From: Streptococcus ovis DSM 16829 | GTDB lineage: Bacteria; Bacillota; Bacilli; Lactobacillales; Streptococcaceae | NCBI RefSeq assembly: GCF_000380125.1 | Contig: NZ_KB904562.1 | Coordinates: forward strand, 186,001-250,000 | Reading direction: 5' to 3' | DNA: 64,000 nucleotides | Part shown: positions 38,414-48,073 of the stretch, one piece after another | Numbering within the stretch: position 1 is the stretch's first letter | Layout of the letters: each line of letters begins with the position of its first letter | Position numbers and translations under genes: made by a program | Notes under the pieces: generated by a model | The model's input: the letters and a program-made list of their open reading frames with translations, nothing else | Databases searched by the model: none | What the model was told of the DNA's origin: nothing

Positions 38414-38456
38414 AGAAAACCGCCCAGTAGCAAGCTGAGCGGTTTTTCAATAGATA
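38414..38456. repeat. Right 43-bp direct repeat containing a terminator (agmatine cluster boundary)
   Basis: Second copy of the block at 32538-32580. It also forms the hairpin with T-run that terminates aguC. Short similarity (ATAGATA and a nearby CGTTGAT) extends past the identical part. Confidence 0.9.
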
Positions 38457-38487
38457 AAACCTATCATCGTTGATAAAAAATATCTAA

Positions 38488-38516
38488 TTGTGCTTCGTCA
38501 CGAATTTTGGTATGAT
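38488..38516 (+). promoter_or_regulatory. Promoter of the SAM hydroxide adenosyltransferase operon
   Basis: TTGTGC (38488-38493), a 17-bp spacer and TATGAT (38511-38516) preceded by TGG (extended -10). Confidence 0.7.
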
Positions 38517-38538
38517 GAGAGAATATAAAGGAGAATTT

Positions 38539-39387
38539 ATGTCAAATAATTTGTTAGTCTTACAATCAGATTTTGGTCTGGTTGATGGGGCTGTATCAGC
38601 GATGATTGGGGTTGCCTTGCAAGAATCTCGTGATTTGATTGTCCATAACTTAACGCATGATATTACCCCCTATAATATTTTTGAAGGCTCCTATCGCCTG
38701 TTTCAAACGGTGGAGTATTGGCCAGAAGGTACTACTTTTGTATCGGTCGTGGATCCTGGGGTCGGTTCGAAGCGCAAGAGTGTAGTTGCTTTAACTGAGA
38801 AAAATCAATACATTGTTACGCCAGATAATGGGACCTTGTCTTTCATCAAGCAATATGTTGGTATCAAGGCTGTTCGTGAAATCTCAGAAGTGGCCAATCG
38901 TCGTGCCAATACAGAGTTGTCTTATACCTTCCATGGTCGCGATGTCTATGCTTATACAGGAGCGAAACTGGCTTCAGGTCATATTAGCTTTGAAGAAGTT
39001 GGACCACTTTTGCAAGTAGAGGATATCGTTGAGATTCCAACGGTGGCAACAGAACTTGGTGAGGATTTTGTTAAAGGGGCTATCGATATCTTGGATGTTC
39101 GCTTTGGTTCACTCTGGACGTCTATCACGCGAGAAGAGTTCTACAGTTTAGAGCCACAATTTGGAGATCGCTTTGAAGTGACTATCTACAACAATGATAT
39201 GCTGGTCTACCAAAATCAGGTGACTTATGGCAAATCCTTTGCGGATGTCCGTATTGGTCAGCCACTCATTTACATTAACTCCCTCTATCGGGTCGGAGTG
39301 GCCATCAACCAAGGTTCTTTTGCTAAGGCTTACAATGTTGGTGTCGGACAAAATTGGCACATAGAGATTAAGAAAATTGCGAACTAG
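38539..39387 (+). CDS. SAM hydroxide adenosyltransferase (DUF62 family)
   Basis: A 282-residue member of the duf62/fluorinase-like family, which hydrolyses S-adenosylmethionine to adenosine and methionine. The N-terminal [18 protein letters not shown] and TPDNGTLS motifs and the C-terminal beta-barrel part ([21 protein letters not shown]) are all present. AAAGGAG precedes the ATG at 38539. It lies just before the genes for an ECF transporter, a conserved pairing in streptococci. That suggests the transporter handles a product or precursor of this reaction, but the substrate is unproven. Confidence 0.88.
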   Translation: MSNNLLVLQSDFGLVDGAVSAMIGVALQESRDLIVHNLTHDITPYNIFEGSYRLFQTVEYWPEGTTFVSVVDPGVGSKRKSVVALTEKNQYIVTPDNGTLSFIKQYVGIKAVREISEVANRRANTELSYTFHGRDVYAYTGAKLASGHISFEEVGPLLQVEDIVEIPTVATELGEDFVKGAIDILDVRFGSLWTSITREEFYSLEPQFGDRFEVTIYNNDMLVYQNQVTYGKSFADVRIGQPLIYINSLYRVGVAINQGSFAKAYNVGVGQNWHIEIKKIAN

Positions 39388-39413
39388 GATGTCGCAAAGA
39401 AAAGGATACTATC

Positions 39414-39959
39414 ATGAAAAATAATTCTATTAAAACGGTTGTTGCTATCGGCGTGGGTGCTGCCCTCTTTGTGGTGATTGGTTTGTTAATCAATATTCCG
39501 ACCCCAGTTCCCAATACATCTATTCAGCTTCAATATGCTGTTCAAGCTCTCTTGTCCATTATTTTTGGCCCGATTGCTGGCTTCTTTGTCGGTTTCATCG
39601 GTCATGCAGTAAAAGATGCTGTGACCTATGGACCATGGTGGTCATGGATTATCGCATCAGGTGTCTTCGGTCTCATTGTCGGTTTCTTTAAAAATCGCTT
39701 CCGCATCCAAGAAGGGCAATTTACAGGAAAAGATATCATCTTCTTTAATGTGATTCAAGTGGTTGCAAACGTTCTTTGCTGGGGTGTTGTGGCGCCAGTT
39801 TTGGATATCTTGATTTATCAGCAACCAGTTGATTTACTTTTTGCACAAGGTTTAGTAGCAGGGATTGCCAATGCGATTACAGTTGGTATCGGAGGCACTC
39901 TTTTACTCATTGCCTATGCAAAATCGCAAGTAAAACAAAATAGCTTGACTAAGGAATAA
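39414..39959 (+). CDS. ECF transporter S component (UPF0397 family)
   Basis: A 181-residue membrane protein with about five helices. The UPF0397 signature [19 protein letters not shown] (residues about 28-46) is clear. It would bind the vitamin or nucleoside-like substrate for the dedicated ECF module encoded next. It has an AAAGGA site and follows the adenosyltransferase by 26 bp. The substrate is unknown; adenosine-type, thiamine-related or riboflavin-like ligands have all been suggested for relatives. Confidence 0.85.
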   Translation: MKNNSIKTVVAIGVGAALFVVIGLLINIPTPVPNTSIQLQYAVQALLSIIFGPIAGFFVGFIGHAVKDAVTYGPWWSWIIASGVFGLIVGFFKNRFRIQEGQFTGKDIIFFNVIQVVANVLCWGVVAPVLDILIYQQPVDLLFAQGLVAGIANAITVGIGGTLLLIAYAKSQVKQNSLTKE

Positions 39960-39963
39960 AAGT

Positions 39964-39998
39964 GAGGAGGCTATGAAGCAAATTCATAGTCTTCTTTG
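39964..39998 (+). terminator. Hairpin after the S-component gene
   Basis: GAGGAGGCTATGAA (39964-39977) pairs with TTCATAGTCTTCTT (39983-39996), with three G-U pairs, around GCAAA. A short T-rich tail follows. It likely attenuates or terminates before the ATPase gene, which has its own promoter. Confidence 0.6.
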
Positions 39999-40046
39999 CT
40001 TATTTTCATATTTCCAAGAGAGTAGAAATAGGATATAATAGGACTT

Positions 40047-41723
40047 ATGAAAGAAAAAATGATCGAATTTGTCGATTTTAGTTTTAAATACCAGGCGCAA
40101 CAAGAGCCAACTTTGACCAATATCAATCTGACAATCTACAAGGGGGAAAAGGTCTTGATTGTTGGACCATCGGGCTCTGGAAAATCGACCCTGGGCCAGT
40201 GTCTCAATGGCATTATTCCAAACATTTTCACAGGTGAAAGCAGCGGTCAGCTATTGATTGCTGGTAAGGACGCCTTCCAAAAGTGTATTTATGAAAAATC
40301 GCTCTTGGTTAGTACAGTTTTGCAGGATACGGACGGACAATTCATTGGTCTGTCTGTTGCAGAAGATTTAGCTTTTGCACTGGAAAATGACATGGTCTCA
40401 AGCTCGGAAATGAAGAGGCGTGTTGGAGACTGGGCAGAACGTTTAGACTTGCGGGGCCTATTAGCTCACCGCCCACAAGATTTATCAGGTGGACAGAAGC
40501 AACGTGTCAGCTTAGCAGGTGTCTTGATTGATGAAAGTCCGATTTTGCTTTTTGATGAGCCATTGGCCAATCTTGATCCAAAATCTGGACAGGACACTAT
40601 TGATTTGATTGACCGTTTGCATCAGGAAGAGGGAGCGACCACTCTGATCATCGAGCATCGTTTGGAAGATGTGCTCTATCGCTCAGTGGACCGTGTTGTT
40701 CTTGTCAATGACGGAACGATTTTGTACAATGGCACCCCTGATGATTTGTTACGCACCTCCTTGTTACGAGAAAATGGGATTCGTGAACCACTTTATCTGA
40801 CTACCTTACGGCAGTTGGGGGTGGATTTTAAAAGACTTCCTCATTTGGAAACATTGGACACCTTGGACTTGCCAGATATATCGTTATCGGAGACTCGAGT
40901 GCCTTTTCATGTTGCTGAAACTGCCTCTCCTCTTTTAGAAATACGTCATCTGCAGTTTTCTTATCCCCTAAAATCTGTTTTGAAAGATCTTCATCTCACG
41001 ATTGGAAAGGGGGAACGAATCGCCATTGTCGGGAAAAATGGTGCTGGAAAATCAACCTTAGCCAAGGCATTATGTGGATTTTTGAAAGTAGAAGGTGATC
41101 TTCTTTGGCAGGGACAGTCCATTCTAGGAGATTCAATTAAAGAACGCTCAGAACGAATCGGATACGTCTTGCAAAATCCAAATCAGATGATTAGTCAGAC
41201 TATGATTTTTGATGAAGTGGCACTCGGACTGAAGGTTCGAGGGTTTTCTCAACATATCATTGAAGAACGGGTCAACGAAGTCCTAGAAGTCTGTGGTTTG
41301 TCTGCTTTTCGGAATTGGCCCATTTCAGCCCTTTCTTATGGACAGAAGAAGCGGGTTACCATTGCGTCAATTCTCGTGTTGAATCCAGAGATAATCTTGC
41401 TAGATGAGCCAACAGCAGGCCAAGACTATAAACACTATACAGAAATGATGAATTTTATAGATGAGCTCAATCAACAGGGACAAACAATTGTCATGATTAC
41501 TCACGATATGCAGCTCATGTTGGACTATTCAGAACGAGCGATTGTATTGGTAGATGGGCAGGTGATTGCAGATGCCAGTCCAGCAGAGATTTTAACCAAT
41601 CAAGCCTTGCTCAAGCAAGCCAATCTTAAAGAAACGAGCATCTTTAAGTTGGCGCAAAAGATTGGTGTAGACCCGTTGGCTCTTACACAGTTTTATATGG
41701 AAAAGGAGAAAGCGAATGAATGA
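40047..41723 (+). CDS. ECF transporter duplicated ATPase
   Basis: A 558-residue fusion of two ATPase domains. Domain 1 has [18 protein letters not shown] and [12 protein letters not shown]; domain 2 has [18 protein letters not shown] and [12 protein letters not shown]. It energises the S and T components. A -10 (TATAAT, 40034-40039) with TTTCCA 17 bp upstream ends seven bases before the ATG at 40047, so the transcript is probably nearly leaderless; an internal ATG at 40059 is an alternative start. The 3' end overlaps the T-component gene by eight bases. Confidence 0.9.
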   Translation: MKEKMIEFVDFSFKYQAQQEPTLTNINLTIYKGEKVLIVGPSGSGKSTLGQCLNGIIPNIFTGESSGQLLIAGKDAFQKCIYEKSLLVSTVLQDTDGQFIGLSVAEDLAFALENDMVSSSEMKRRVGDWAERLDLRGLLAHRPQDLSGGQKQRVSLAGVLIDESPILLFDEPLANLDPKSGQDTIDLIDRLHQEEGATTLIIEHRLEDVLYRSVDRVVLVNDGTILYNGTPDDLLRTSLLRENGIREPLYLTTLRQLGVDFKRLPHLETLDTLDLPDISLSETRVPFHVAETASPLLEIRHLQFSYPLKSVLKDLHLTIGKGERIAIVGKNGAGKSTLAKALCGFLKVEGDLLWQGQSILGDSIKERSERIGYVLQNPNQMISQTMIFDEVALGLKVRGFSQHIIEERVNEVLEVCGLSAFRNWPISALSYGQKKRVTIASILVLNPEIILLDEPTAGQDYKHYTEMMNFIDELNQQGQTIVMITHDMQLMLDYSERAIVLVDGQVIADASPAEILTNQALLKQANLKETSIFKLAQKIGVDPLALTQFYMEKEKANE

Positions 41724-42549
41724 ACAAAAAATCATAGGCTATCATGCTGGCACAGGCTTCATGTATGAAGTGTCTGCCGTTAGTAAGCTCCTCTTTTTCC
41801 TTTTGGTGTCCATTGCTGCCATGATGACCTATGATACACGATTGATTCTTGGCATAGCAATTTTTTCGCTCTTTCTTTTTCACCTATCTCAGATTCGCTT
41901 GAAAGATATTTCCTTTGTATTAATTTTTACCATTATCTTTGCAAGTTTGAATGCTCTGATGGTTTACCTATTTTCTCCAAAATATGGTGTCGAATTATAC
42001 GGACAGGAAACCATGATCTTGGGTGGTTTAGGCCATTATTCACTTACAGCACAAGAGTTGTTCTATTTGTGCAATTTGCTCTTGAAATACTTCTGTACGG
42101 TTCCTCTGGCAGTCATCTTCCTGATGACGACTCACCCTAGTCAATTTGCCTCAAGTTTAAATCAAATCGGTGTACCCTATCGCATTGCCTATGCAGTTAG
42201 TTTGACCATGCGCTATATCCCTGATATTCAAGAGGAATTTTATACCATTCGAATGTCGCAGGAAGCAAGAGGAATAGAGTTATCTTCAAAGGGAAAATTG
42301 ATGGATCGAATCAAAGGCAACCTCGCCCTTGTCATTCCTCTGATATTTGGCTCATTGGAGCGGATTGATACCATTTCGACAGCCATGGAACTTCGACGTT
42401 TCGGTAAAAATAAAAAGCGAACCTGGTATATGTCACGCCCTTTGGATAGCAGGGACTGGCTGGTGATTGCCTTGGCTCTTGCCATTGTCTTTTTGACCTT
42501 CCTTCTTTTCTGGCTCAACCAAGGCCGATTTTACAATCCGTGGAAATAA
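41716..42549 (+). CDS. ECF transporter T component
   Basis: A 277-residue transmembrane coupling protein with about five or six helices and the two cytoplasmic coupling motifs containing Ala-Arg-Gly or the equivalent (QEARGIELS and ELRRFGKNK). It starts inside the ATPase gene (8-bp overlap), which ensures balanced synthesis. With the upstream S component and fused ATPase it makes a dedicated (group I-like) ECF transporter. Confidence 0.9.
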   Translation: MNEQKIIGYHAGTGFMYEVSAVSKLLFFLLVSIAAMMTYDTRLILGIAIFSLFLFHLSQIRLKDISFVLIFTIIFASLNALMVYLFSPKYGVELYGQETMILGGLGHYSLTAQELFYLCNLLLKYFCTVPLAVIFLMTTHPSQFASSLNQIGVPYRIAYAVSLTMRYIPDIQEEFYTIRMSQEARGIELSSKGKLMDRIKGNLALVIPLIFGSLERIDTISTAMELRRFGKNKKRTWYMSRPLDSRDWLVIALALAIVFLTFLLFWLNQGRFYNPWK

Positions 42550-42558
42550 GAAGATAAA

Positions 42559-42592
42559 ACAAAAAATCTGAGAGATTTCTCAGATTTTTTGT
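42559..42592. terminator. Terminator between the ECF operon and the FMN reductase gene
   Basis: A perfect 15-bp inverted repeat (42559-42573 and 42578-42592) around GATT, with A- and T-runs within the arms, so it can act on both converging transcripts. Confidence 0.9.
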
Positions 42593-42595
42593 TGC

Positions 42596-43141
42596 TTATT
42601 TTGTAGCAGCCACCAAAGCGTCTGCTTGTGCAGCAAGTGCAGTTAATTTATCTTCTGCAACAACCAATTCACCTGTTCCCCAAGCTTCTGGGTTTACTGG
42701 CACACCAGTAAATTCACCTGCAACTTGTGTACGAATGAATGGAAGAAGTGCATTGAACTCAGCAAAGAGTTGGTCATGTCCACCGTTGGCAACAGAAGCG
42801 ACTGTGACAACTTTATCTTGAAGAGCAGAAGGTCCTGAAGGATCTGTCAAGTCAAGTGCACGACTCAACCAATCAAGTGTATTTTTCAAAACACCTGGAA
42901 TGGCAAAGTTATAAACTGGAGAGAAAATCCAGATAGCGTCAGCAGCAACCACTTCTTCACGAAGGGCAGCAATTTCAGGTAATACAGGTGTTTCAAGCTC
43001 TTGGTTAAACAATGGAACTTTTGTGATATCAAGGTAAGAAACCTCTGCTTTACCTGCCAATGCTTTTTCAGCTTGTTGAGCTAATTGGTGATTGAATGAA
43101 CCTTGGCGTAATGAACCAACTAAAAATACTACTTTTGTCAT
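42596..43141 (-). CDS. NADPH-dependent FMN reductase family protein (copy 1)
   Basis: A 181-residue flavodoxin-fold reductase. The FMN phosphate loop GSLRQGSFN (9-17) and the flavin-binding segment [10 protein letters not shown] (about 76-85) are intact. The family reduces quinones, nitro-aromatics or FMN with NAD(P)H. It is about 50% similar by eye to the copy at 43288 and probably arose by duplication. A MarR-type palindrome lies in its promoter spacer, so it should belong to the MarR regulon with copy 2. Confidence 0.87.
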   Translation of the reverse strand: MTKVVFLVGSLRQGSFNHQLAQQAEKALAGKAEVSYLDITKVPLFNQELETPVLPEIAALREEVVAADAIWIFSPVYNFAIPGVLKNTLDWLSRALDLTDPSGPSALQDKVVTVASVANGGHDQLFAEFNALLPFIRTQVAGEFTGVPVNPEAWGTGELVVAEDKLTALAAQADALVAATK

Positions 43142-43197
43142 GTTATATCCTTTTCTATTGAAAAATCTAGTGGGACTGAAGAATCCTACCTATAGCT

Positions 43198-43226
43198 ATA
43201 TTATCACTACGTAGCGTCAAAGTCAA
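43198..43226 (-). promoter_or_regulatory. Promoter and MarR-type operator of FMN reductase copy 1
   Basis: On the minus strand TTGACT (43221-43226), a 17-bp spacer and TAATAT (43198-43203). The spacer contains ATCACTACGTAGCGT (43203-43217), an imperfect version of the palindrome before copy 2. Confidence 0.65.
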
Positions 43227-43240
43227 TTTTGATGTTTTCA

Positions 43241-43270
43241 AAATAAAAAAACTAGAAGTCATCTTCTAGC
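43241..43270 (-). terminator. Terminator of FMN reductase copy 2
   Basis: CTAGAAG/CTTCTAG stem (43252-43258 and 43263-43269) around TCAT. On the minus strand it is followed by a T-run (43241-43250). Confidence 0.8.
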
Positions 43271-43287
43271 TTTTGTTTTGAAAGTGA

Positions 43288-43887
43288 TTAGTTGATAGCT
43301 GCAAGGACTGCTTCCACTTGTTTATGCAATTGAGCAAGTGTAGCTTCTTCCGCAACAAATTTGCCATCAGCCCAAGCTGAACCATTGATGCTTGCAAGAG
43401 TCAATTCATCTACGAAGTTTGTGCGGATGAATGGGAGCAATGCACGGTATTGATCGGCAGCTTTTTCGTGATGTGCAGCAGAAGTGATGGTAACAGTTGT
43501 GACTTTTTCGTTGATTGCAGAAACACCTGATGTGTCTGAAAGATCTAGAGCGCGACTTAACCAATCAATTAAGTTTTTCAATGAACCTGGAATATTTGCG
43601 TTATAAACTGGTGAGAAGAACCATACAGCGTCTGCAGCAAGCACAGCATCACGCGCAGATTGCACAGCAGCTGGTGTTTCAGCTTCAAGGTCTTGTGAGA
43701 AGACAGGAACATCTTTCCAGTTCAAGTAAGAAACAGTTGCTTTTCCTTCAAGTGCTTTTTCAGCGTTTTGTGCCATTTGTGCATTGAATGAACCTTCACG
43801 GAGTGAACCAACTACGAATAAAATGTTTTTCATTTCTTTTACCTCTTCTTTTTGAAAGAATTTTTTAAAAGTGTCTAAGATTGCCAT
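43288..43887 (-). CDS. NADPH-dependent FMN reductase family protein (copy 2)
   Basis: A 199-residue paralogue of the preceding reductase with GSLREGSFN and SPVYNANIPG motifs. The ATG at 43887 has an excellent AAAGGAG six bases upstream and adds an 18-residue basic/amphipathic extension (MAILDTFKKFF). A second ATG at 43833 has its own GAGGT site and gives the family's usual N terminus. Both forms may be made. It is preceded by a strong promoter overlapped by a perfect palindrome and lies downstream of a MarR regulator gene read in the same direction. Confidence 0.86.
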   Translation of the reverse strand: MAILDTFKKFFQKEEVKEMKNILFVVGSLREGSFNAQMAQNAEKALEGKATVSYLNWKDVPVFSQDLEAETPAAVQSARDAVLAADAVWFFSPVYNANIPGSLKNLIDWLSRALDLSDTSGVSAINEKVTTVTITSAAHHEKAADQYRALLPFIRTNFVDELTLASINGSAWADGKFVAEEATLAQLHKQVEAVLAAIN

Positions 43888-43923
43888 CTTGGGCTCCTTT
43901 TTTATGTGATTAGTAATTTATTT

Positions 43924-43966
43924 ATCACTATGTAGTGATTATATTACAACAAACACATTTTGTAAA
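43924..43966 (-). promoter_or_regulatory. Promoter and MarR-type operator of FMN reductase copy 2
   Basis: On the minus strand TTTACA (43961-43966), a 17-bp spacer and TATAAT (43938-43943). The perfect palindrome ATCACTA-TG-TAGTGAT (43924-43939) starts at the -10 and covers the transcription start. Confidence 0.78.
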
Positions 43967-43975
43967 ACATTTTGC

Positions 43976-44419
43976 TCACCGTTTGAATTTTTTTAGAATC
44001 CTTGCCAAATCTGCTTGTTCATCAGGCGTCAAGATTGAAAAAATGTGACCGATATTCTCATAATGCTCTGGTAAAATCTTTTCAATAGTCTTGCGTCCGA
44101 GTGGTGTCAAACCAATCAAAAAAGCACGTTTATCGTTTTCATCAGGCACCTTAAAAATATAGCCATCACGAATCATATTGCGGATGACAACGGTCATATT
44201 TCCTGAAGTACTTAGCAGTTTGTCAATGAGGTCTTGTATCCGAAGGTTCCCCTTATTATAAAGGGTTTCCATCACACCAAACTGACTAATGGTTAAATGG
44301 TGCTTTTTGATGGTCTCAATTTCTTGTCTGCTGATGGTGTTAGAAGCACGCCGAAAAATAACGAGATCTCTCAGGGCTTGTTCATTGTTTCTTAGAGTTT
44401 CTTCAATATTCTTCTTCAT
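43976..44419 (-). CDS. MarR-family transcriptional regulator
   Basis: A 147-residue winged-helix regulator: recognition region RIQDLIDKLLSTSGNMTVVIRNM (helices about 60-85) and wing around DENDKRAFLIGLTPLGR (split here as DENDKRA and GLTPLGR). It lies just upstream of the palindromes described for the two FMN reductases and is the obvious candidate to bind them. Its ligand is unknown; quinones or electrophiles would fit the regulated enzymes. Confidence 0.88.
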   Translation of the reverse strand: MKKNIEETLRNNEQALRDLVIFRRASNTISRQEIETIKKHHLTISQFGVMETLYNKGNLRIQDLIDKLLSTSGNMTVVIRNMIRDGYIFKVPDENDKRAFLIGLTPLGRKTIEKILPEHYENIGHIFSILTPDEQADLARILKKFKR

Positions 44420-44544
44420 AAAAATATTTTAGCAAGATTTTGGATAAAATTCAATCCATATCCTAATTTTATTCTATAGAAATATTTTGCCAAATTTATA
44501 GAAACCTAGCAATCTATCTCAAGTTGTAGTATAATAAACCTACT

Positions 44545-45051
44545 ATGGCAAACTCAAGACGAAGGACTCAATCTAGGAATAGGCGCTCATTTAGTACATG
44601 GAAACAATATCTGATTGGCATGTTTGTATTGCTTTCTGTTATTGCATTTTCAGCACTCTATTTATTGGATATGGCTGAACAACCATTTGTAAGAGTGAAG
44701 AAACAAGCAGTAGAAGTGGCGCAAAAGTATACAGACTTGAAGGAAGTATCACAGGTCAATATTTACAACGGAAAAGAAACGTACTATCAAGTGACTGGTC
44801 GAAATAAAGCTGGTGAGGACTTGTATGTTCTGGTGCCAGAAAAAACATCGAATATCTTTGTGTATCACCCATCTGAAGGAATTTCTCAAGAAGATGCACA
44901 AGCGCGTGCGATGGAAAATGGTGCGCAGGATATAGAACGAACGGTATTGGGCTATATGGATCAGCATGCTATCTGGGAAGTGAAGTCAGGGACCGCTTAT
45001 TATCTAATTGATTTTAAAACAGGTGAATTATTGAAGAAGGAGGGGCTATGA
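44545..45051 (+). CDS. YpmB-like DUF5590/PepSY-type membrane protein
   Basis: A 168-residue protein with a basic N terminus, one membrane helix (about 22-42) and an extracytoplasmic part ending in a PepSY-like repeat (YYLIDFKTGELLKKEGL). It resembles B. subtilis YpmB, whose gene also precedes aspB and asnS. The -10 TATAAT (44530-44535) ends nine bases before the ATG and there is no ribosome site, so translation is probably leaderless or nearly so. Its stop overlaps the aminotransferase start (ATGA). Confidence 0.8.
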   Translation: MANSRRRTQSRNRRSFSTWKQYLIGMFVLLSVIAFSALYLLDMAEQPFVRVKKQAVEVAQKYTDLKEVSQVNIYNGKETYYQVTGRNKAGEDLYVLVPEKTSNIFVYHPSEGISQEDAQARAMENGAQDIERTVLGYMDQHAIWEVKSGTAYYLIDFKTGELLKKEGL

Positions 45052-46229
45052 CGAGATTATCAAATCGAGTGTTGGAAATGGAAGAAAGTGTTACTTTGGC
45101 AGCCAATGCTAAAGCCAAGGCTTTAAAAGCACAAGGACGTGACATTCTATCATTGACCTTGGGGGAGCCTGACTTTGTGACCCCTAAGAATATCCAAGAA
45201 GCAGCCATTGCTTCGATTGAAAATGGAAAGGCAAGTTTTTATACGGTTGCTTCAGGTTTACCTGAGTTGAAGAATGCGATTAGCCAGTACATGGAACAGT
45301 TTTATGGCTATTCGGTGGCCCGCAACCAAGTTGTTGTGGCAACTGGGGCCAAGTTTGTTCTCTATGCTTTTTTTGCAACAGTCATTAATCCTGGAGACGA
45401 GGTGATCATTCCGACACCTTGTTGGGTATCTTATGTGGATCAGGTCAAGATGGTGGAGGGGGTTCCTGTTACGGTACCTACTTTAGAAAGCCATCAATTC
45501 AAAGCAACTGTAGCACAACTCGAAGCAGTTCGGACGGACCGAACGAAGGTTCTCTTGCTCAATTCTCCGTCCAATCCAACAGGGATGATTTATACCCGAG
45601 AGGAATTACAGGCGATTGGGGAATGGGCGGTTGCGCATGATATTCTGATTTTAGCAGATGATATTTATGGTCGTTTGGTATATAATGGAAATACGTTTAC
45701 GGCTATTTCTAGCTTGTCAGAAGCCATTCGGAAGCAAACCATTGTGGTCAATGGTGTGTCAAAAACCTATGCTATGACAGGTTGGCGGGTTGGCTTTGCT
45801 GTGGGGGAAGAAGAAATCATCTCAGGCATGGCAAAGATCATCAGCCAGACAACGTCTAATCTGACAGCAGTTGCCCAGTATGCAGCCATTGAAGCGCTGA
45901 CTGGAGACCAATCTTCTATCGAAGAAATGCGTCTTGCCTTTGAAGAACGCCTCAATACCATTTACCCATTGCTGACTGAAGTGCCGGGCTTTGATGTCAT
46001 CAAACCACAGGGAGCCTTCTACCTTTTTCCAAATGTCAAAAAAGCTATGGAAATGAAAGGTTATACAGATGTGACAGACTTTACCAATGCAATTTTGGAA
46101 GAAGCAGAGGTCGCTCTAGTGACAGGGGCAGGATTTGGAGCGCCAGAAAATGTTCGCTTGAGCTACGCCAGTGACTTAGACACCCTCAAAGAAGCGGTTC
46201 GCCGCCTGAAAACCTTTATGGAGAAGTAA
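45048..46229 (+). CDS. aspC: Aspartate/aromatic aminotransferase (class I, PLP-dependent)
   Basis: A 393-residue fold-type I aminotransferase. The PLP lysine is in NGVSKTYAMTGWR, with SPSNPTG and the Asp/Tyr pair DDIYGRL upstream. It interconverts aspartate and oxaloacetate in the family's usual role. It is translationally coupled to the ypmB-like gene and followed 55 bp later by asnS, the conserved Firmicutes order that links aspartate and asparagine supply to tRNA charging. Confidence 0.92.
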   Translation: MTRLSNRVLEMEESVTLAANAKAKALKAQGRDILSLTLGEPDFVTPKNIQEAAIASIENGKASFYTVASGLPELKNAISQYMEQFYGYSVARNQVVVATGAKFVLYAFFATVINPGDEVIIPTPCWVSYVDQVKMVEGVPVTVPTLESHQFKATVAQLEAVRTDRTKVLLLNSPSNPTGMIYTREELQAIGEWAVAHDILILADDIYGRLVYNGNTFTAISSLSEAIRKQTIVVNGVSKTYAMTGWRVGFAVGEEEIISGMAKIISQTTSNLTAVAQYAAIEALTGDQSSIEEMRLAFEERLNTIYPLLTEVPGFDVIKPQGAFYLFPNVKKAMEMKGYTDVTDFTNAILEEAEVALVTGAGFGAPENVRLSYASDLDTLKEAVRRLKTFMEK

Positions 46230-46284
46230 GTTTCCAAAAGGTAAATAAAAGAAAATAACGATAAAAAATTAGAAAAGAGAAATT

Positions 46285-47631
46285 ATGTCAAAAGAATTAG
46301 TCAGTATTATTGATGTCCCTAAGCATGTTGGTGAAGAAGTAACGATTGGCGCATGGGTTGCCAACAAGTCTGGTAAAGGTAAAATTGCCTTCTTGCAACT
46401 CCGTGATGGCTCTGCCTTTTTCCAAGCAGTGGCCTTTAAACCAAACTTTATTGAGAAATTTGGTGAAGAAGAAGGAACAGCTAAGTTTGATGTCATCAAG
46501 CGTCTTAGCCAAGAGACTTCTGTCTATGTGACCGGTGTGGTCAAAGAAGATGAACGTTCAAAATTTGGCTACGAGCTTGATGTGACAAATCTTGAAGTAA
46601 TTGGTGCATCTGAGGATTATCCGATTACACCAAAAGAACACGGCACAGACTTCTTGATGGACAACCGTCATCTTTGGTTGCGTTCACGCAAGCAAGTAGC
46701 TATCCAACAAGTGCGTAATGCCATCATTTACGCAACTTACGAATTCTTTGAAAAAAATGGCTTTATCAAGTTTGATAGCCCAATTCTTTCAGGCAATGCA
46801 GCAGAAGATTCAACAGAATTGTTTGAGACAGATTATTTCGGTCAACCAGCTTATTTGAGCCAATCTGGTCAGCTTTACTTGGAAGCAGGTGCGATGGCAC
46901 TTGGTCGTGTCTTTGACTTTGGTCCTGTTTTCCGTGCTGAAAAATCTAAAACACGTCGTCACTTGACAGAATTTTGGATGATGGATGCGGAATATTCATT
47001 CCTATCACATGAGCAGTCTCTAGACCTCCAAGAAGCCTATGTCAAAGCCCTTATTCAAGGCGTTCTTGATCGTGCGCCACAAGCACTTGAAATCTTGGAG
47101 CGTGATGTAGAACTGCTTAAGAGCTACATTGACCAGCCTTTCAAACGTGTACCGTACGATGAAGCCATTGACCTGCTCCAAGCCCATGAAAATGATGCAG
47201 ATACGGATTACGAGCACTTAGAACATGGAGATGACTTTGGTTCGCCACATGAAACATGGATTTCTAACTACTTTGGTGTACCAACCTTTGTGGTCAACTA
47301 TCCAGCCAGCTTCAAGGCCTTTTACATGAAACCAGTACCTGGTAACCCAAAGCGCGTACTTTGTGCTGACTTGCTTGCACCAGAAGGATATGGTGAAATC
47401 ATTGGTGGTTCCATGCGTGAAGATGATTACGATGCTCTTGTTGCCAAGATGGACGAACTTGGCATGGATAAGTCGGAATATGATTTCTACCTTGACCTCC
47501 GCAAATATGGCTCTGTCCCACACGGCGGATTTGGTATCGGTATCGAGCGTATGGTGACCTTTGTCTCTGGTACAAAACACATCCGTGAAGCCATTCCATT
47601 CCCACGTATGTTGCACCGTATCAAACCTTAA
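46285..47631 (+). CDS. asnS: Asparaginyl-tRNA synthetase
   Basis: A 448-residue class IIb synthetase. An OB-fold anticodon domain (about 15-105) is followed by the catalytic core with motif 2 ([15 protein letters not shown]) and motif 3 ([10 protein letters not shown]). The length matches bacterial AsnS. GAAAAGAGA precedes the ATG. There is no T-box leader in the 55 bp upstream, so expression is probably from the upstream operon promoter. Confidence 0.96.
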   Translation: MSKELVSIIDVPKHVGEEVTIGAWVANKSGKGKIAFLQLRDGSAFFQAVAFKPNFIEKFGEEEGTAKFDVIKRLSQETSVYVTGVVKEDERSKFGYELDVTNLEVIGASEDYPITPKEHGTDFLMDNRHLWLRSRKQVAIQQVRNAIIYATYEFFEKNGFIKFDSPILSGNAAEDSTELFETDYFGQPAYLSQSGQLYLEAGAMALGRVFDFGPVFRAEKSKTRRHLTEFWMMDAEYSFLSHEQSLDLQEAYVKALIQGVLDRAPQALEILERDVELLKSYIDQPFKRVPYDEAIDLLQAHENDADTDYEHLEHGDDFGSPHETWISNYFGVPTFVVNYPASFKAFYMKPVPGNPKRVLCADLLAPEGYGEIIGGSMREDDYDALVAKMDELGMDKSEYDFYLDLRKYGSVPHGGFGIGIERMVTFVSGTKHIREAIPFPRMLHRIKP

Positions 47632-47641
47632 TGAAATAATT

Positions 47642-47676
47642 ATAAAACTGGAATCTATTTCCAGTTTTATTTTTTG
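47642..47676 (+). terminator. Terminator of asnS
   Basis: A perfect 12-bp inverted repeat (47642-47653 and 47659-47670) with a 5-nt loop and T-run. Confidence 0.92.
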
Positions 47677-47831
47677 CCTCGATAAAATGAGTCTCCATGA
47701 GTTTCATGGGGATTTTTAGTTCGTCTTATTTTTAGTAGATAAAAAAATCAGACAAAAAAGAGAAAAAATCAAAAAAATTTTACATTTTTTTTGAAAAAGT
47801 ATCCAAGTGGCAATATGCTTGCTAGGCGATA

Positions 47832-48073
47832 TGGTATAGTGAGGCTGACTAGTTTCTGGAAGGCTTGTTTGGGAAGTAAAACTCGTTTCTAAAATCCTTT
47901 CAGGGAATAGACTGCTATCAGATGAAGGAGGAAATGGCTAAATGCACTGGTTCACATAAAAAGAAAGAATAGACGTTACAGGTTTGAAGAGGATATTCCC
48001 TATCGTTGAGGGAAGGATTGTTTTGAAAGGCTTGGAATAGCCATAAATCAAGTTTTTAAAAAAGGAGTATGAT
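47832..48073 (+). promoter_or_regulatory. Extended -10 promoter and long 5' leader of the DUF5648 protein
   Basis: TGGTATAGT (47832-47840) is an extended -10 with no clear -35. Transcription from it would give a leader of about 225 nt. The leader contains AAGGAGG (47925-47931) followed by two tiny ORFs: ATG 47934 (12 codons, MAKCTGSHKKKE) and ATG 47942 (five codons). The true gene has its own AAAGGAG near 48062. The stretch 47677-47831 is A-rich and shows nothing else. Confidence 0.45.

Noticed and set aside
46230-46284. Possible T-box leader before asnS
   Set aside because: Only 55 bp separate asnS from the aminotransferase gene. That is too short for a T-box, and no T-box motif is visible.
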